A stretch of DNA of 14,919 nucleotides from CAYHSR01 sp043821725 (GTDB taxonomy: Bacteria; Patescibacteriota; Patescibacteriia; Magasanikbacterales; GWA2-37-8): positions 1 through 14,919 of the forward strand of contig JBDRCM010000001.1 in the NCBI GenBank assembly GCA_043821725.1, given 5' to 3'. A program made the translations under genes and the position numbers. Positions 1-6,206 of this stretch are shown piece by piece; within the stretch, counting starts at the first letter, position 1; each line of letters starts with the position of its first letter. Under the pieces are notes generated by a model. It had not been told where the DNA came from and did no database searches. It saw only the letters and a program-made list of their open reading frames with translations.

Positions 1-106
1 TTCGCTTGATAAAAAATTTTGATGCCTATCTGTAAGATAAGCCAAGAAATTTTGAAACGATTTTGGTCTAAATTTATGAATTGCAGTAGAAATGGTATTT
101 GGCGAC
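1..106 (+). repeat. Left arm of a 106-bp imperfect inverted repeat
   Basis: This stretch matches the reverse complement of 14747-14852 over 106 bases without gaps, with only about six or seven substitutions (for example T at 23 versus G, a cluster at 67-72, G/A at 104). Similarity stops just after 106. At the other end the window edge cuts it off, so the repeat may extend further left. The middle (about 23-45) can fold into a short hairpin around TATCT-GTA-AGATA. Reading frames through it are not conserved between the two arms, so it looks non-coding. Most likely it is a dispersed intergenic repeat of this genome. Its exact identity is unknown to me. Confidence 0.85.
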
Positions 107-169
107 AGACCCCTTATGCTTCTACAAGCAACAAGGTATGAGGGCTTCTAATAAATTACATTTAATAAT

Positions 170-694
170 ATGTCATACTTTGACATCGCAATAATTTGCA
201 TAATAGCGGCATTTGGCCTGTTTGGACTATGGTTTGGACTGGTACATACAATCGGATCATTGATTGGCACGCTTTTAGGATTGTTTTTAGCCAGTAGATA
301 TTACGCTCATTTAGCTGACTGGCTTATAAACATAACGGGTTGGTCAACCAATTTCTCAAAAGTTTTAATGTTTATTGTTTCATTTATCATTATAGCCCGC
401 CTAGTGGGTTTAATTTTTTGGATAATTGAAAGAGCTCTAGGCATTATTACAAAGTTGCCTTTTATACGCGGGCTTAATCATCTGCTCGGAGCTTTATTTG
501 GAGTTATAGAAGGGACAATCGTAATTGGCGTCAGCATATACTTTATTTCTAGATTTCCTTTAAGCTTTGGCTTCATGGAATCGCTTGCTAATTCTTCAAT
601 GGCACCATTAGTTGTCCAGCCAGTTAAATTACTTTTGCCGCTTATTCCAACGGCTATAAAATTTTTACAAAGCACAATAATTTCAATTTTTTAA
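170..694 (+). CDS. CvpA family integral membrane protein
   Basis: This is a 174-residue protein with four hydrophobic segments at about residues 4-23, 26-43, 66-86 and 103-128. It has the glycine-rich first helices, the short polar loop and the layout of the CvpA (colicin V production protein) family, whose members are about 160-180 residues long. The start ATG is preceded by AT-rich sequence with no Shine-Dalgarno motif, and no closer in-frame start keeps the first membrane helix. The family is named for a requirement in colicin V export, but its molecular role is poorly defined; in many bacteria it is linked to envelope homeostasis. The gene sits 15 bp before a lipoprotein gene on the same strand, so co-transcription is likely. 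The family call is from pattern recognition only; function is uncertain. Confidence 0.7.
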   Translation: MSYFDIAIICIIAAFGLFGLWFGLVHTIGSLIGTLLGLFLASRYYAHLADWLINITGWSTNFSKVLMFIVSFIIIARLVGLIFWIIERALGIITKLPFIRGLNHLLGALFGVIEGTIVIGVSIYFISRFPLSFGFMESLANSSMAPLVVQPVKLLLPLIPTAIKFLQSTIISIF

Positions 695-709
695 TTAGAA
701 TATTTTCAA

Positions 710-955
710 ATGAAAAAAATAATTGTTGGCGCAGTAATTATTATGTTATTAGCTGGATGCGGTTTAAAACCCGACAATAAAATTATTGGAACAAAATGTT
801 TAAATGATTCTGAGTGCTCTTGCAGAGGGTTTGACGGCGCGGTTTTTACAAATGAAATTTTACCAGGTGAATGTTGTAATGAGCAAAGCGCCAAGGCAAA
901 TAAAAAAATCAGAACCGATTGCAAAATTGGTTTTTGTTATTGTATTTATGAATGA
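710..955 (+). CDS. Small cysteine-rich lipoprotein, hypothetical
   Basis: This 81-residue protein starts with MKK, a hydrophobic stretch and a lipobox (LLAGC) with the lipidated cysteine at residue 17. That is a textbook type II signal peptide, so it should be anchored by lipid on the outer face of the cytoplasmic membrane. The mature part has eight further cysteines (30, 36, 38, 55, 56, 71, 76, 78), an even number that would allow four disulfide bonds, and is otherwise hydrophilic. I do not recognise the family. It lies 15 bp after the cvpA-like gene and 19 bp before the chosen tatD start, probably in one transcript. A different-frame extension of tatD overlaps it, but the signal peptide and cysteine pattern make this the real reading frame. 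Membrane anchoring is well supported; any function is unknown. Confidence 0.72.
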   Translation: MKKIIVGAVIIMLLAGCGLKPDNKIIGTKCLNDSECSCRGFDGAVFTNEILPGECCNEQSAKANKKIRTDCKIGFCYCIYE

Positions 956-974
956 ATTTACTAACTGTACATAT

Positions 975-1811
975 ATGATCGACTCCCACTGTCACATCCA
1001 TTTTCAAGCATTTAAAGACGACTACCAAGAAGTCATTTCGCGCTGTAAAGAAAAAAATTGCGCAATGATAGCTGTTGGAACTCAAAAGCATACATCTCAA
1101 AAGGCAATTGATTTCGCAAATAAATATGAAAATATTTTTGCAACAGTCGGACTTCATCCCATACACCTTTTCTCAACGCATGTTGACGAAGAGGAATCAT
1201 CTTTTCTTTCTCGTGAGGAAGATTTTGATTATGATTTTTACGCGCAACTAGCAAAACAAAAAAAAGTTGTCGCAATAGGGGAGTGCGGAATAGATCTGTT
1301 TCATCTGCCAGCAAACAAGCCAATGGCCGTTGTTCTGAAAAAACAACAGCAAGTATTTAGAAAGCAGATTGATCTTGCAAATGACTTGAAACTTCCGATT
1401 GTAATTCATGTGCGCGATGGTCACAGCCAGACCCTCTCAATCCTTAATTCCGCCCCTCAAATTCAAGGTGTAGTCCACTGTTATAGCAGTAATTGGGAAA
1501 ACGCAAAACAATATCTTGACAAAGGACTTTACATCGGATTTACAGGCGTTATAACATTTCCCGCAAAAAAAATAAACGCACAGCCCCACTTTGATTTGCT
1601 TGAAGTGGTAAAAAAATGTCCATTAGATCGCATTCTGATAGAAACCGATGCGCCATATCTTGCTCCGCAGGCATATCGCGGAAAAAGGTGCGAGCCCTGG
1701 ATGGTTGAAGAAGTTGCAAAAAAAATCGCTGAAATTAAAGATAAAAGTTGTGAACAAATTATCAGTATAGCCACTAAAAATGCTCAAAAATTATTCACAT
1801 TAAAAGCTTGA
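975..1811 (+). CDS. tatD: TatD family metal-dependent hydrolase (DNase)
   Basis: This is a 278-residue TatD-type TIM-barrel hydrolase, a family of two-metal nucleases acting on DNA ends in the cytoplasm. Metal ligands expected for the family are visible: HCH near the N-terminus (H5, H7), E103 in GECGID, H145 in IVIHVRD, H168 in VVHCYS and D225 in ETDAPYLAP. A loop of about 25 residues rich in acidic residues (70-92) follows the GLHP motif and makes it slightly longer than the usual 260. The start at MIDSHCH is chosen because TatD proteins begin right at this motif. An in-frame ATG at 948 would overlap the lipoprotein stop, and longer starts would run through the lipoprotein gene. The TGA stop overlaps the -35 box of the promoter serving the ATP synthase operon. 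Confidence 0.93.
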   Translation: MIDSHCHIHFQAFKDDYQEVISRCKEKNCAMIAVGTQKHTSQKAIDFANKYENIFATVGLHPIHLFSTHVDEEESSFLSREEDFDYDFYAQLAKQKKVVAIGECGIDLFHLPANKPMAVVLKKQQQVFRKQIDLANDLKLPIVIHVRDGHSQTLSILNSAPQIQGVVHCYSSNWENAKQYLDKGLYIGFTGVITFPAKKINAQPHFDLLEVVKKCPLDRILIETDAPYLAPQAYRGKRCEPWMVEEVAKKIAEIKDKSCEQIISIATKNAQKLFTLKA

Positions 1812-1836
1812 CTTCATCAAGAAAATATAGTAAAAT
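1808..1836 (+). promoter_or_regulatory. Sigma70-type promoter of the ATP synthase operon
   Basis: TTGACT at 1808-1813 and TAAAAT at 1831-1836 are separated by exactly 17 bases. Each differs by one base from the consensus boxes TTGACA and TATAAT. The -35 box overlaps the tatD stop codon. Transcription would begin around 1842-1845, leaving a leader of only about ten bases before the ATG at 1853. This placement fits the start of the atp operon and separates it from the tatD cluster. Confidence 0.7.
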
Positions 1837-1852
1837 ATTGGCGTTCCGCATT

Positions 1853-2122
1853 ATGAACAGTAATAATCAAAAAACAACAGATAAACAGTATTATTTTTTT
1901 GCACTACGCATAATTGGAGATTTTGGAGCTTCAATCGCAGTCCCTGTCGTTCTGCTAACTCTCATAGGTGGGCACTTTGACGAAAAATACAATTCAACTC
2001 CGCTGTTTACAATTATTGGGTTTGCTGTCGCCGCCTTTATTTCAATAAAAATTATCTATAAAAAGGCAAAGAAATACGGCCAACAATATCAAAAAATGGT
2101 CGCACCCAACGGAAAAGAATAG
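1853..2122 (+). CDS. AtpI/AtpZ-like ATP synthase accessory membrane protein
   Basis: This 89-residue protein has two membrane segments (about residues 17-38 and 50-66 from this start), a connecting loop with the GGHFDEKYNSTP pattern and a basic C-terminal tail. This is the layout of the small AtpI/AtpZ (ATPase gene 1) family found at the head of many bacterial atp operons. Family members have been linked to c-ring assembly and to Mg2+/Ca2+ handling. An in-frame ATG at 1808 would add 15 residues, but it falls inside the promoter and upstream of the likely transcription start, so the ATG at 1853 is preferred. The gene is 12 bp upstream of atpB. Being first in the operon supports the assignment, which rests on topology, loop motif and position. 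Confidence 0.8.
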   Translation: MNSNNQKTTDKQYYFFALRIIGDFGASIAVPVVLLTLIGGHFDEKYNSTPLFTIIGFAVAAFISIKIIYKKAKKYGQQYQKMVAPNGKE

Positions 2123-2134
2123 AAATAATATAAT

Positions 2135-2905
2135 ATGCATATACCAACGCTTGCGCCGGAAATACTGTTTCAAATTAAAAATTTTCCAATCACAAATACA
2201 ATGGTTAACGCTTGGCTGGCCATTTTAATTTTTTTAATACTTGGAATTATTATTACAAAAACCGTCAAGCTTAAGCCGGGAAAATTTCAAAACGGATGCG
2301 AATTTTTTCTTGAAGGTCTGCTGGGCTACTTTGATCAAGTTACAGCGGAAAGAAAAAGAACATTAAAGTTTCTCCCGATAGTTGGAACAATATTCTTTTT
2401 TATTTTGCTTTCCAACTGGCTTGGACTTATGCCAGGTACTGGGAGTATTACAGTCGGTCATAATATGCTTTTTAGGCCTGCCAATACTGACTTGAACCTG
2501 ACTGTTGTAATGGCGCTTGTAGCGGTGTTCTCTTCTCATATTTTCGGGATTGTTACTGTAGGAGTATTCACCCATCTCAATAAGTTTATTCAAATAGGCA
2601 CGCTTATTAAAAGCATAAAAAAAGGACCGATTGCCATTTTTACGGCGATTATAGAGCTTGGCGTAGGCGTTATTGAGATAGTAAGCGAAATCGCAAAAGT
2701 CCTATCATTGTCTCTAAGATTATTTGGCAATATTTTCGCCGGAGAAGTTCTAATTTCAGTAATTGCAAGTTTGGTTTGTCTAATAGTGCCAACCCCGTTT
2801 ATGCTATTAGAACTGCTTGTGGGCATTATCCAAGCAAGCGTTTTCGCTATGCTTGCACTTGTATATTTAACTGTTATGACAACAGAACCGCAAGAAGAGC
2901 ACTAA
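2135..2905 (+). CDS. atpB: F1Fo ATP synthase subunit a
   Basis: This 256-residue membrane protein is the stator half of the Fo proton channel, facing the c-ring. The essential arginine is R195, in the conserved SLSLRLFGNIFAGE helix. The final helix carries the conserved Q233 in GIIQASVFAMLALVYL. About five to six hydrophobic helices are visible, and the mid-protein NWLGLMPGTGSI segment is typical of the family. The length is close to that of other bacterial a subunits. It follows the atpI-like gene by 12 bp with no recognisable Shine-Dalgarno site. A short acidic tail (EPQEEH) ends the protein. Confidence 0.97.
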   Translation: MHIPTLAPEILFQIKNFPITNTMVNAWLAILIFLILGIIITKTVKLKPGKFQNGCEFFLEGLLGYFDQVTAERKRTLKFLPIVGTIFFFILLSNWLGLMPGTGSITVGHNMLFRPANTDLNLTVVMALVAVFSSHIFGIVTVGVFTHLNKFIQIGTLIKSIKKGPIAIFTAIIELGVGVIEIVSEIAKVLSLSLRLFGNIFAGEVLISVIASLVCLIVPTPFMLLELLVGIIQASVFAMLALVYLTVMTTEPQEEH

Positions 2906-2971
2906 ATGCAACATTAAAAGTGAATTAACAAAAAAGTGAACTAATAAATTAACTAATTAACCAAAATAAAT
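2906..2971 (+). promoter_or_regulatory. A-rich unstructured leader before atpE
   Basis: The 66 bases between atpB and atpE are almost entirely A and T, with five G, and contain two near copies of the motif AAAAGTGAAyTAAyAA (around 2916 and 2934). No stable hairpin or Shine-Dalgarno site is visible. In E. coli the A/U-rich, weakly structured region before atpE raises translation of the c subunit, which is needed in many copies per enzyme. A similar role here is inferred from position and composition only. Confidence 0.4.
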
Positions 2972-3193
2972 ATGGAGCACGAATCTATAGTCACCTTGGT
3001 CAAGGGCTTGACCATGGCAATCGGTGGTTTTGCACCTGCCCTTGCAATCGGTATGTTAGTTGCTAAGGCAATGGAAGGCATTGGAAGAAACCCGGAGTCA
3101 GCAGGCAAAATTTTCGTACCAATGTTATTGGGAGCCGCATTTGCTGAAGCAATTGCTATCTATTCTTTGGTAGTTGTGTTTACACTGAAGTAG
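2972..3193 (+). CDS. atpE: F1Fo ATP synthase subunit c
   Basis: This 73-residue hairpin protein forms the rotating c-ring in the membrane. Two hydrophobic helices flank the polar loop G38-R39-N40-P41, which contacts gamma and epsilon. The ion-binding carboxylate is E59 in the second helix (GAAFAEAIAIYSL). The residues that build a sodium site in Ilyobacter-type rings are missing: the first-helix glutamine position is I26 and the serine after the glutamate is A60. That points to proton coupling, which is inference from aligned motifs. The gene is isolated from its neighbours by a 66-base A-rich leader and a 65-base downstream spacer with a hairpin, consistent with separate control of c-subunit dosage. 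Confidence 0.97.
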   Translation: MEHESIVTLVKGLTMAIGGFAPALAIGMLVAKAMEGIGRNPESAGKIFVPMLLGAAFAEAIAIYSLVVVFTLK

Positions 3194-3203
3194 TTTGGCA
3201 TTG

Positions 3204-3233
3204 ACCCTGCCAGGATGTAAATCGTTGCAGGGT
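3204..3233 (+). promoter_or_regulatory. Hairpin downstream of atpE
   Basis: ACCCTGC at 3204-3210 pairs perfectly with GCAGGGT at 3227-3233 across a 16-base loop, in the spacer just after the atpE stop. Only two T residues follow immediately, so it is a poor full terminator. It could attenuate transcription or block 3' exonucleases, keeping atpE mRNA more abundant than the downstream genes. The pairing is seen in the sequence; the role is inferred. Confidence 0.45.
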
Positions 3234-3258
3234 TTAGCTAATCTATTTATTAAAAAAT

Positions 3259-3600
3259 ATGGAAAATGAAAATTCAAATAATGAAATAGAAGATAAAAAA
3301 AATGATTTAAAACCGGAAGATAATAAACCTAATACAGATGAGCCAAAAAAATGTTGCAAACCAAAAAACAATTTAGTTACAATATTGGTTGTAATAGGCG
3401 TTTTAGTTGTTGCTGGCATTCTTTTCAGAGCTAATTCATACTGGAAAATGAAAAAAATTGAAAGAGAATACAAAAAACAGGCTGAACAAATTCAAAAGAA
3501 CGCATTACAAATACAAAATAATTTAATTCAACAGGCAAGTGAAGCGCAAAAAAAGATCTTAGAAGCTCAAACAAAAGCTCTGGAACAAATTAATGAATAA
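3259..3600 (+). CDS. Unknown single-span coiled-coil protein between atpE and atpF
   Basis: I do not recognise this 113-residue protein. It has an acidic, Asn-rich, hydrophilic N-terminal tail (1-30), a KKCCK cluster with two adjacent cysteines at 32-33, one hydrophobic helix at about 39-56, then a basic patch and a Gln/Glu/Lys-rich helix to the end (about 62-113) that looks like a coiled coil. In outline it resembles a very short b subunit: tail, one span, long helix. However, the 50-odd residues after the span are far too few to reach the top of F1. It begins 65 bp after atpE and ends 6 bp before atpF, so it is inside the operon and likely co-expressed with Fo. It might be an assembly factor, a stator accessory or a diverged b-type remnant. 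The gene is well supported; the role is unknown. Confidence 0.75.
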   Translation: MENENSNNEIEDKKNDLKPEDNKPNTDEPKKCCKPKNNLVTILVVIGVLVVAGILFRANSYWKMKKIEREYKKQAEQIQKNALQIQNNLIQQASEAQKKILEAQTKALEQINE

Positions 3601-3606
3601 AAAATT

Positions 3607-4242
3607 ATGAACTTTAGTGAACTTGCCCTTGTGGCCGAATCAACGCAAAACGTGGCTCAAAAAGCACTTGAAAACACAACTGAATTAGTCCGAACTCCCA
3701 TAGCTAATGCTGCGGTAAGCGCGGTTCATACTTCGGCTGAAACTGAGAGTGTTTTTGCATCTTTGGGTCTTGATCCTGTTTTATTTATCGCTCAACTTAT
3801 TAATTTTATAATCGTTGCCATTATTTTATGGTATCTGGTTTTAAAGCCACTTACAAAAAAAATGGCTGAAAGACAGGAAAAAATTGATGAAGGCCTTACA
3901 AACGCCGAGCGCGTTGAAAAAAATTTGCACAGAAGCGAGTTGAAATATCAAGAAAGGATTGACCAAGCAAAGGCAGAATCTGCAAACATCATGGAAAAAG
4001 CGCGCCTTGAAGCGGTTAGCATAGGCGAGGATCTTAAAAATAAATCAAAGCAGGAAATTGAATTGCTCATAATCCAAGCAAAAAACAATATTAGGATTGA
4101 AAAGGAAGAAATGTTAGTTGAAGTAAAAAAATATGCTGCAGAGCTGGTAATAGTGGCTATGGAGAAAATTTTAGAAGAGAAAATGGACGATAAGAAAGAC
4201 GCGGAATTGATCAAAAAAAGTATAAAAGATTTAAAAATTTAG
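3607..4242 (+). CDS. atpF: F1Fo ATP synthase subunit b with N-terminal extension
   Basis: This is the peripheral stalk subunit, 211 residues long against a usual 155-175. A single membrane helix at about 57-79 includes the family-typical LDPVLFIAQLINFIIVAIILWYL. It is followed by KPLTKKMAERQEKI and a long charged helix that would dimerise and reach delta on F1. The extra length is an N-terminal stretch of about 50 residues with no hydrophobic segment, which would lie on the outer side of the membrane. No alternative start exists between this ATG and the membrane helix, since the next methionine (86) is beyond it, so the extension is probably real. The start is 6 bp after the upstream coiled-coil gene. 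Confidence 0.93.
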   Translation: MNFSELALVAESTQNVAQKALENTTELVRTPIANAAVSAVHTSAETESVFASLGLDPVLFIAQLINFIIVAIILWYLVLKPLTKKMAERQEKIDEGLTNAERVEKNLHRSELKYQERIDQAKAESANIMEKARLEAVSIGEDLKNKSKQEIELLIIQAKNNIRIEKEEMLVEVKKYAAELVIVAMEKILEEKMDDKKDAELIKKSIKDLKI

Positions 4243-4256
4243 ATTGAAAATTCGGT

Positions 4257-4646
4257 GTGAATAAAATTAGCAACAAGCAATACGCGAAAGCGTTATATAA
4301 AGCAACCAAAGATTTAGATGATAAAGATCTTGCAAAAGTGATAAGGAATTTTGTTATTCTGCTGTCAAAAAAGCATAAACTAAAACAAGCGAATTACATT
4401 ATCGCCGAATTTATTAAATTAGGCAAAAAAGAACAATGCATAATAGATATTGAAATTGTCGGTGCGCGATCATTGGATAATAAAATTATCAGCGAAATTG
4501 AAAAAATATTCGGCGACCACACGCAAAGTATCAAGAAAATTAATAAAAGTTTGATCGGAGGATTAATAATTAAGACCAACGAAACTGTTTTTGACGCCAG
4601 TGTAAAAACCCAATTAATAAAAATGAAACAAGACCTTATAAATTAA
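4257..4646 (+). CDS. atpH: F1Fo ATP synthase subunit delta, short form
   Basis: This 129-residue delta (OSCP) subunit links the b stalk to the top of F1. It shows the N-terminal QYAKALY motif and the FVILLSKKHKL segment. The C-terminal IGGLIIKTNETVFDASVKTQL signature corresponds to the family's GG-x-D-x-S region. Common delta subunits are about 170-185 residues; here the N-terminal helical domain is clearly reduced. The start codon is GTG, 14 bp after atpF; a GTG two bases upstream is in a frame that stops at once. No frameshift is apparent, and the neighbours are intact, so this seems to be a genuinely compact delta. The family call is firm because of motif and gene order. Confidence 0.9.
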   Translation: MNKISNKQYAKALYKATKDLDDKDLAKVIRNFVILLSKKHKLKQANYIIAEFIKLGKKEQCIIDIEIVGARSLDNKIISEIEKIFGDHTQSIKKINKSLIGGLIIKTNETVFDASVKTQLIKMKQDLIN

Positions 4647-4662
4647 CCTATTTGAATGGGCA

Positions 4663-4694
4663 TTAATTACCCATTTAATTACCCATTTAATTAC
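4663..4694 (+). repeat. 12-bp tandem repeat before atpA
   Basis: The unit TTAATTACCCAT occurs about 2.7 times head to tail (4663-4674, 4675-4686, partial 4687-4694) in the 63-base gap between atpH and atpA. AATGGG at 4655-4660 can pair with CCCATT in either repeat copy (4670-4675 or 4682-4687), giving two alternative small hairpins. It may be a slippage product or a translation-level element ahead of the F1 genes. It is too small and regular for a CRISPR. Confidence 0.7.
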
Positions 4695-4709
4695 GTAAAT
4701 CAATAAATT

Positions 4710-6203
4710 ATGGCCAGCATTAATAAAATAGTTGAAGAATTAAAGAAAAATATATCTTCGTTTGAAAAAGAAGTTGAAGTGGATGAAATAGGGTCAGTGG
4801 TTGAAATCGGCGATGGCATAGCAAGAATGAGCGGGCTTGGCAAATGCCAATATAATGAAATATTGGAATTTCCAAATGAGACATTCGGCGTTGCCCTGAA
4901 TCTTGAGGAAGAAACAATCGGCTCTGTTATTTTAGGCGAATTTAAGCATATAAAAGAGGGCGATACTGTAAAACGCACCGGAAGGATATTATCCGTACCA
5001 GTGGGCGAAGAATTCATCGGTCGCGTTATCAATCCTCTTGGAGCAGTGGTTGACGGAGGAAAGGAAATTAATAGCAAGAAATTTTATCCGATTGAAAAAA
5101 TAGCTCCCGGAGTTATGAAGAGAGAGCCGGTCAGCCAGCCGGTTCAGACCGGGATTAAAGCAATAGATGCTATGGTGCCAATTGGACGCGGACAGAGAGA
5201 ACTTATTATTGGCGACCGTCAAACCGGCAAAACAGCAGTTGCAATTGACACAATCATTAACCAAAAAGGCCAGGACATGATATGCATTTATGTAGCAATC
5301 GGGCAAAAGGAATCCAAAGTGGCAAGAAACGTCGCAAAATTAAAAGAGCATGGAGCAATGGATTATACCATTGTTGTGAAAGCAAGCGCTTCAGAACCGG
5401 CTCCGTTGCTATATATTGCTCCTTATGCGGGCGTTGCTCTTGGCGAATATTTTATGGATCAAGGAAAAGATGTTCTGATTATTTACGATGATTTATCCAA
5501 GCAAGCTTGGGCTTACAGAGAAATGTCTTTACTTTTACGCAGACCTCCGGGACGCGAAGCATACCCTGGCGATGTATTTTATTTGCACTCCCGATTACTT
5601 GAAAGAGCATGCAGAAGAAATAAAGAATCAGGCGGAGGTTCAATCACAGCATTGCCAATTATTGAGACGCAGGCCAGTGATGTAACGGCATATATTCCGA
5701 CAAATGTAATTTCAATTACAGATGGGCAGATTTTTTTGGAAAGCGACTTATTCTATCGTGGAATAAGGCCGGCTTTGAATGTTGGTATTTCTGTTTCTCG
5801 TGTTGGGGGAGCCGCTCAAATCAAGCCGATGAAAAAGGTAGCAGGAAAATTAAAACTTAACATGGCACAATTTCGCGAGTTGGAAGCGTTTGCACAGTTT
5901 GCCTCTGATTTGGATCCTGAAACAAAAAAACAGATTGATTTAGGCCAAAGATTGGTTGAAATCTTAAAACAGCCACAATACCAGCCAATGCCCGTTGCAA
6001 ATCAAGTTGCTGTTATTTATGCTGTTTCAAACGGATATGCAAATAATGTTGAGGTTGCAGAAATGACAGAATGGGAAACGAAATTTCATGAATATATAAA
6101 CAAATCCAATCGCCCACTTTTGAATAAAATTTCAAAGGGCGAATGGGATGGTAAAATAGAAAAAGAATTAAAAGAAATGTGTGAGCAATTTAATAAGCAA
6201 TAA
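4710..6203 (+). CDS. atpA: F1 ATP synthase subunit alpha
   Basis: This 497-residue non-catalytic nucleotide-binding subunit forms the alpha3beta3 head with beta. The Walker A motif GDRQTGKT is at 168-175, and the Walker B region VLIIYDD at 255-261. The arginine finger that completes the beta catalytic site is R364 in SVSRVGGAAQ. The ALPIIETQASDVTAYIPTN segment (315-332) is the family signature. The N-terminal helix of about 20 residues, which meets delta, is present. Length is just below the usual 500-513. The ATG follows an AT-rich spacer without a Shine-Dalgarno site, and atpG begins 3 bp after the stop, so alpha and gamma are probably translationally coupled. Confidence 0.98.
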   Translation: MASINKIVEELKKNISSFEKEVEVDEIGSVVEIGDGIARMSGLGKCQYNEILEFPNETFGVALNLEEETIGSVILGEFKHIKEGDTVKRTGRILSVPVGEEFIGRVINPLGAVVDGGKEINSKKFYPIEKIAPGVMKREPVSQPVQTGIKAIDAMVPIGRGQRELIIGDRQTGKTAVAIDTIINQKGQDMICIYVAIGQKESKVARNVAKLKEHGAMDYTIVVKASASEPAPLLYIAPYAGVALGEYFMDQGKDVLIIYDDLSKQAWAYREMSLLLRRPPGREAYPGDVFYLHSRLLERACRRNKESGGGSITALPIIETQASDVTAYIPTNVISITDGQIFLESDLFYRGIRPALNVGISVSRVGGAAQIKPMKKVAGKLKLNMAQFRELEAFAQFASDLDPETKKQIDLGQRLVEILKQPQYQPMPVANQVAVIYAVSNGYANNVEVAEMTEWETKFHEYINKSNRPLLNKISKGEWDGKIEKELKEMCEQFNKQ

Positions 6204-6206
6204 AAC

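Noticed and set aside
22..141. 39-codon open frame across the left repeat arm
   Set aside because: In the right arm the same frame lacks the ATG and meets a stop after about 16 codons, so it is not conserved as protein.
804..974. N-terminal extension of tatD to an ATG at 804 (335-residue form)
   Set aside because: It runs through the lipoprotein gene in another frame and adds residues unlike TatD. The family begins at the MIDSHCH motif, so 975 is preferred, with 948 as the only plausible alternative.
3259..3600. A second full b or b' subunit
   Set aside because: Only about 57 residues follow the membrane helix, too few to span from the membrane to delta, and the b-family residues around the helix are missing.
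4663..4694. Short CRISPR-like array
   Set aside because: Units of 12 bp are directly adjacent with no spacers, so this is a simple tandem repeat.
4700..5077. 125-codon open frame antisense to atpA, and other long antisense frames over the atp genes
   Set aside because: These are shadows of strongly conserved plus-strand genes; their translations are low-complexity and match nothing I know.
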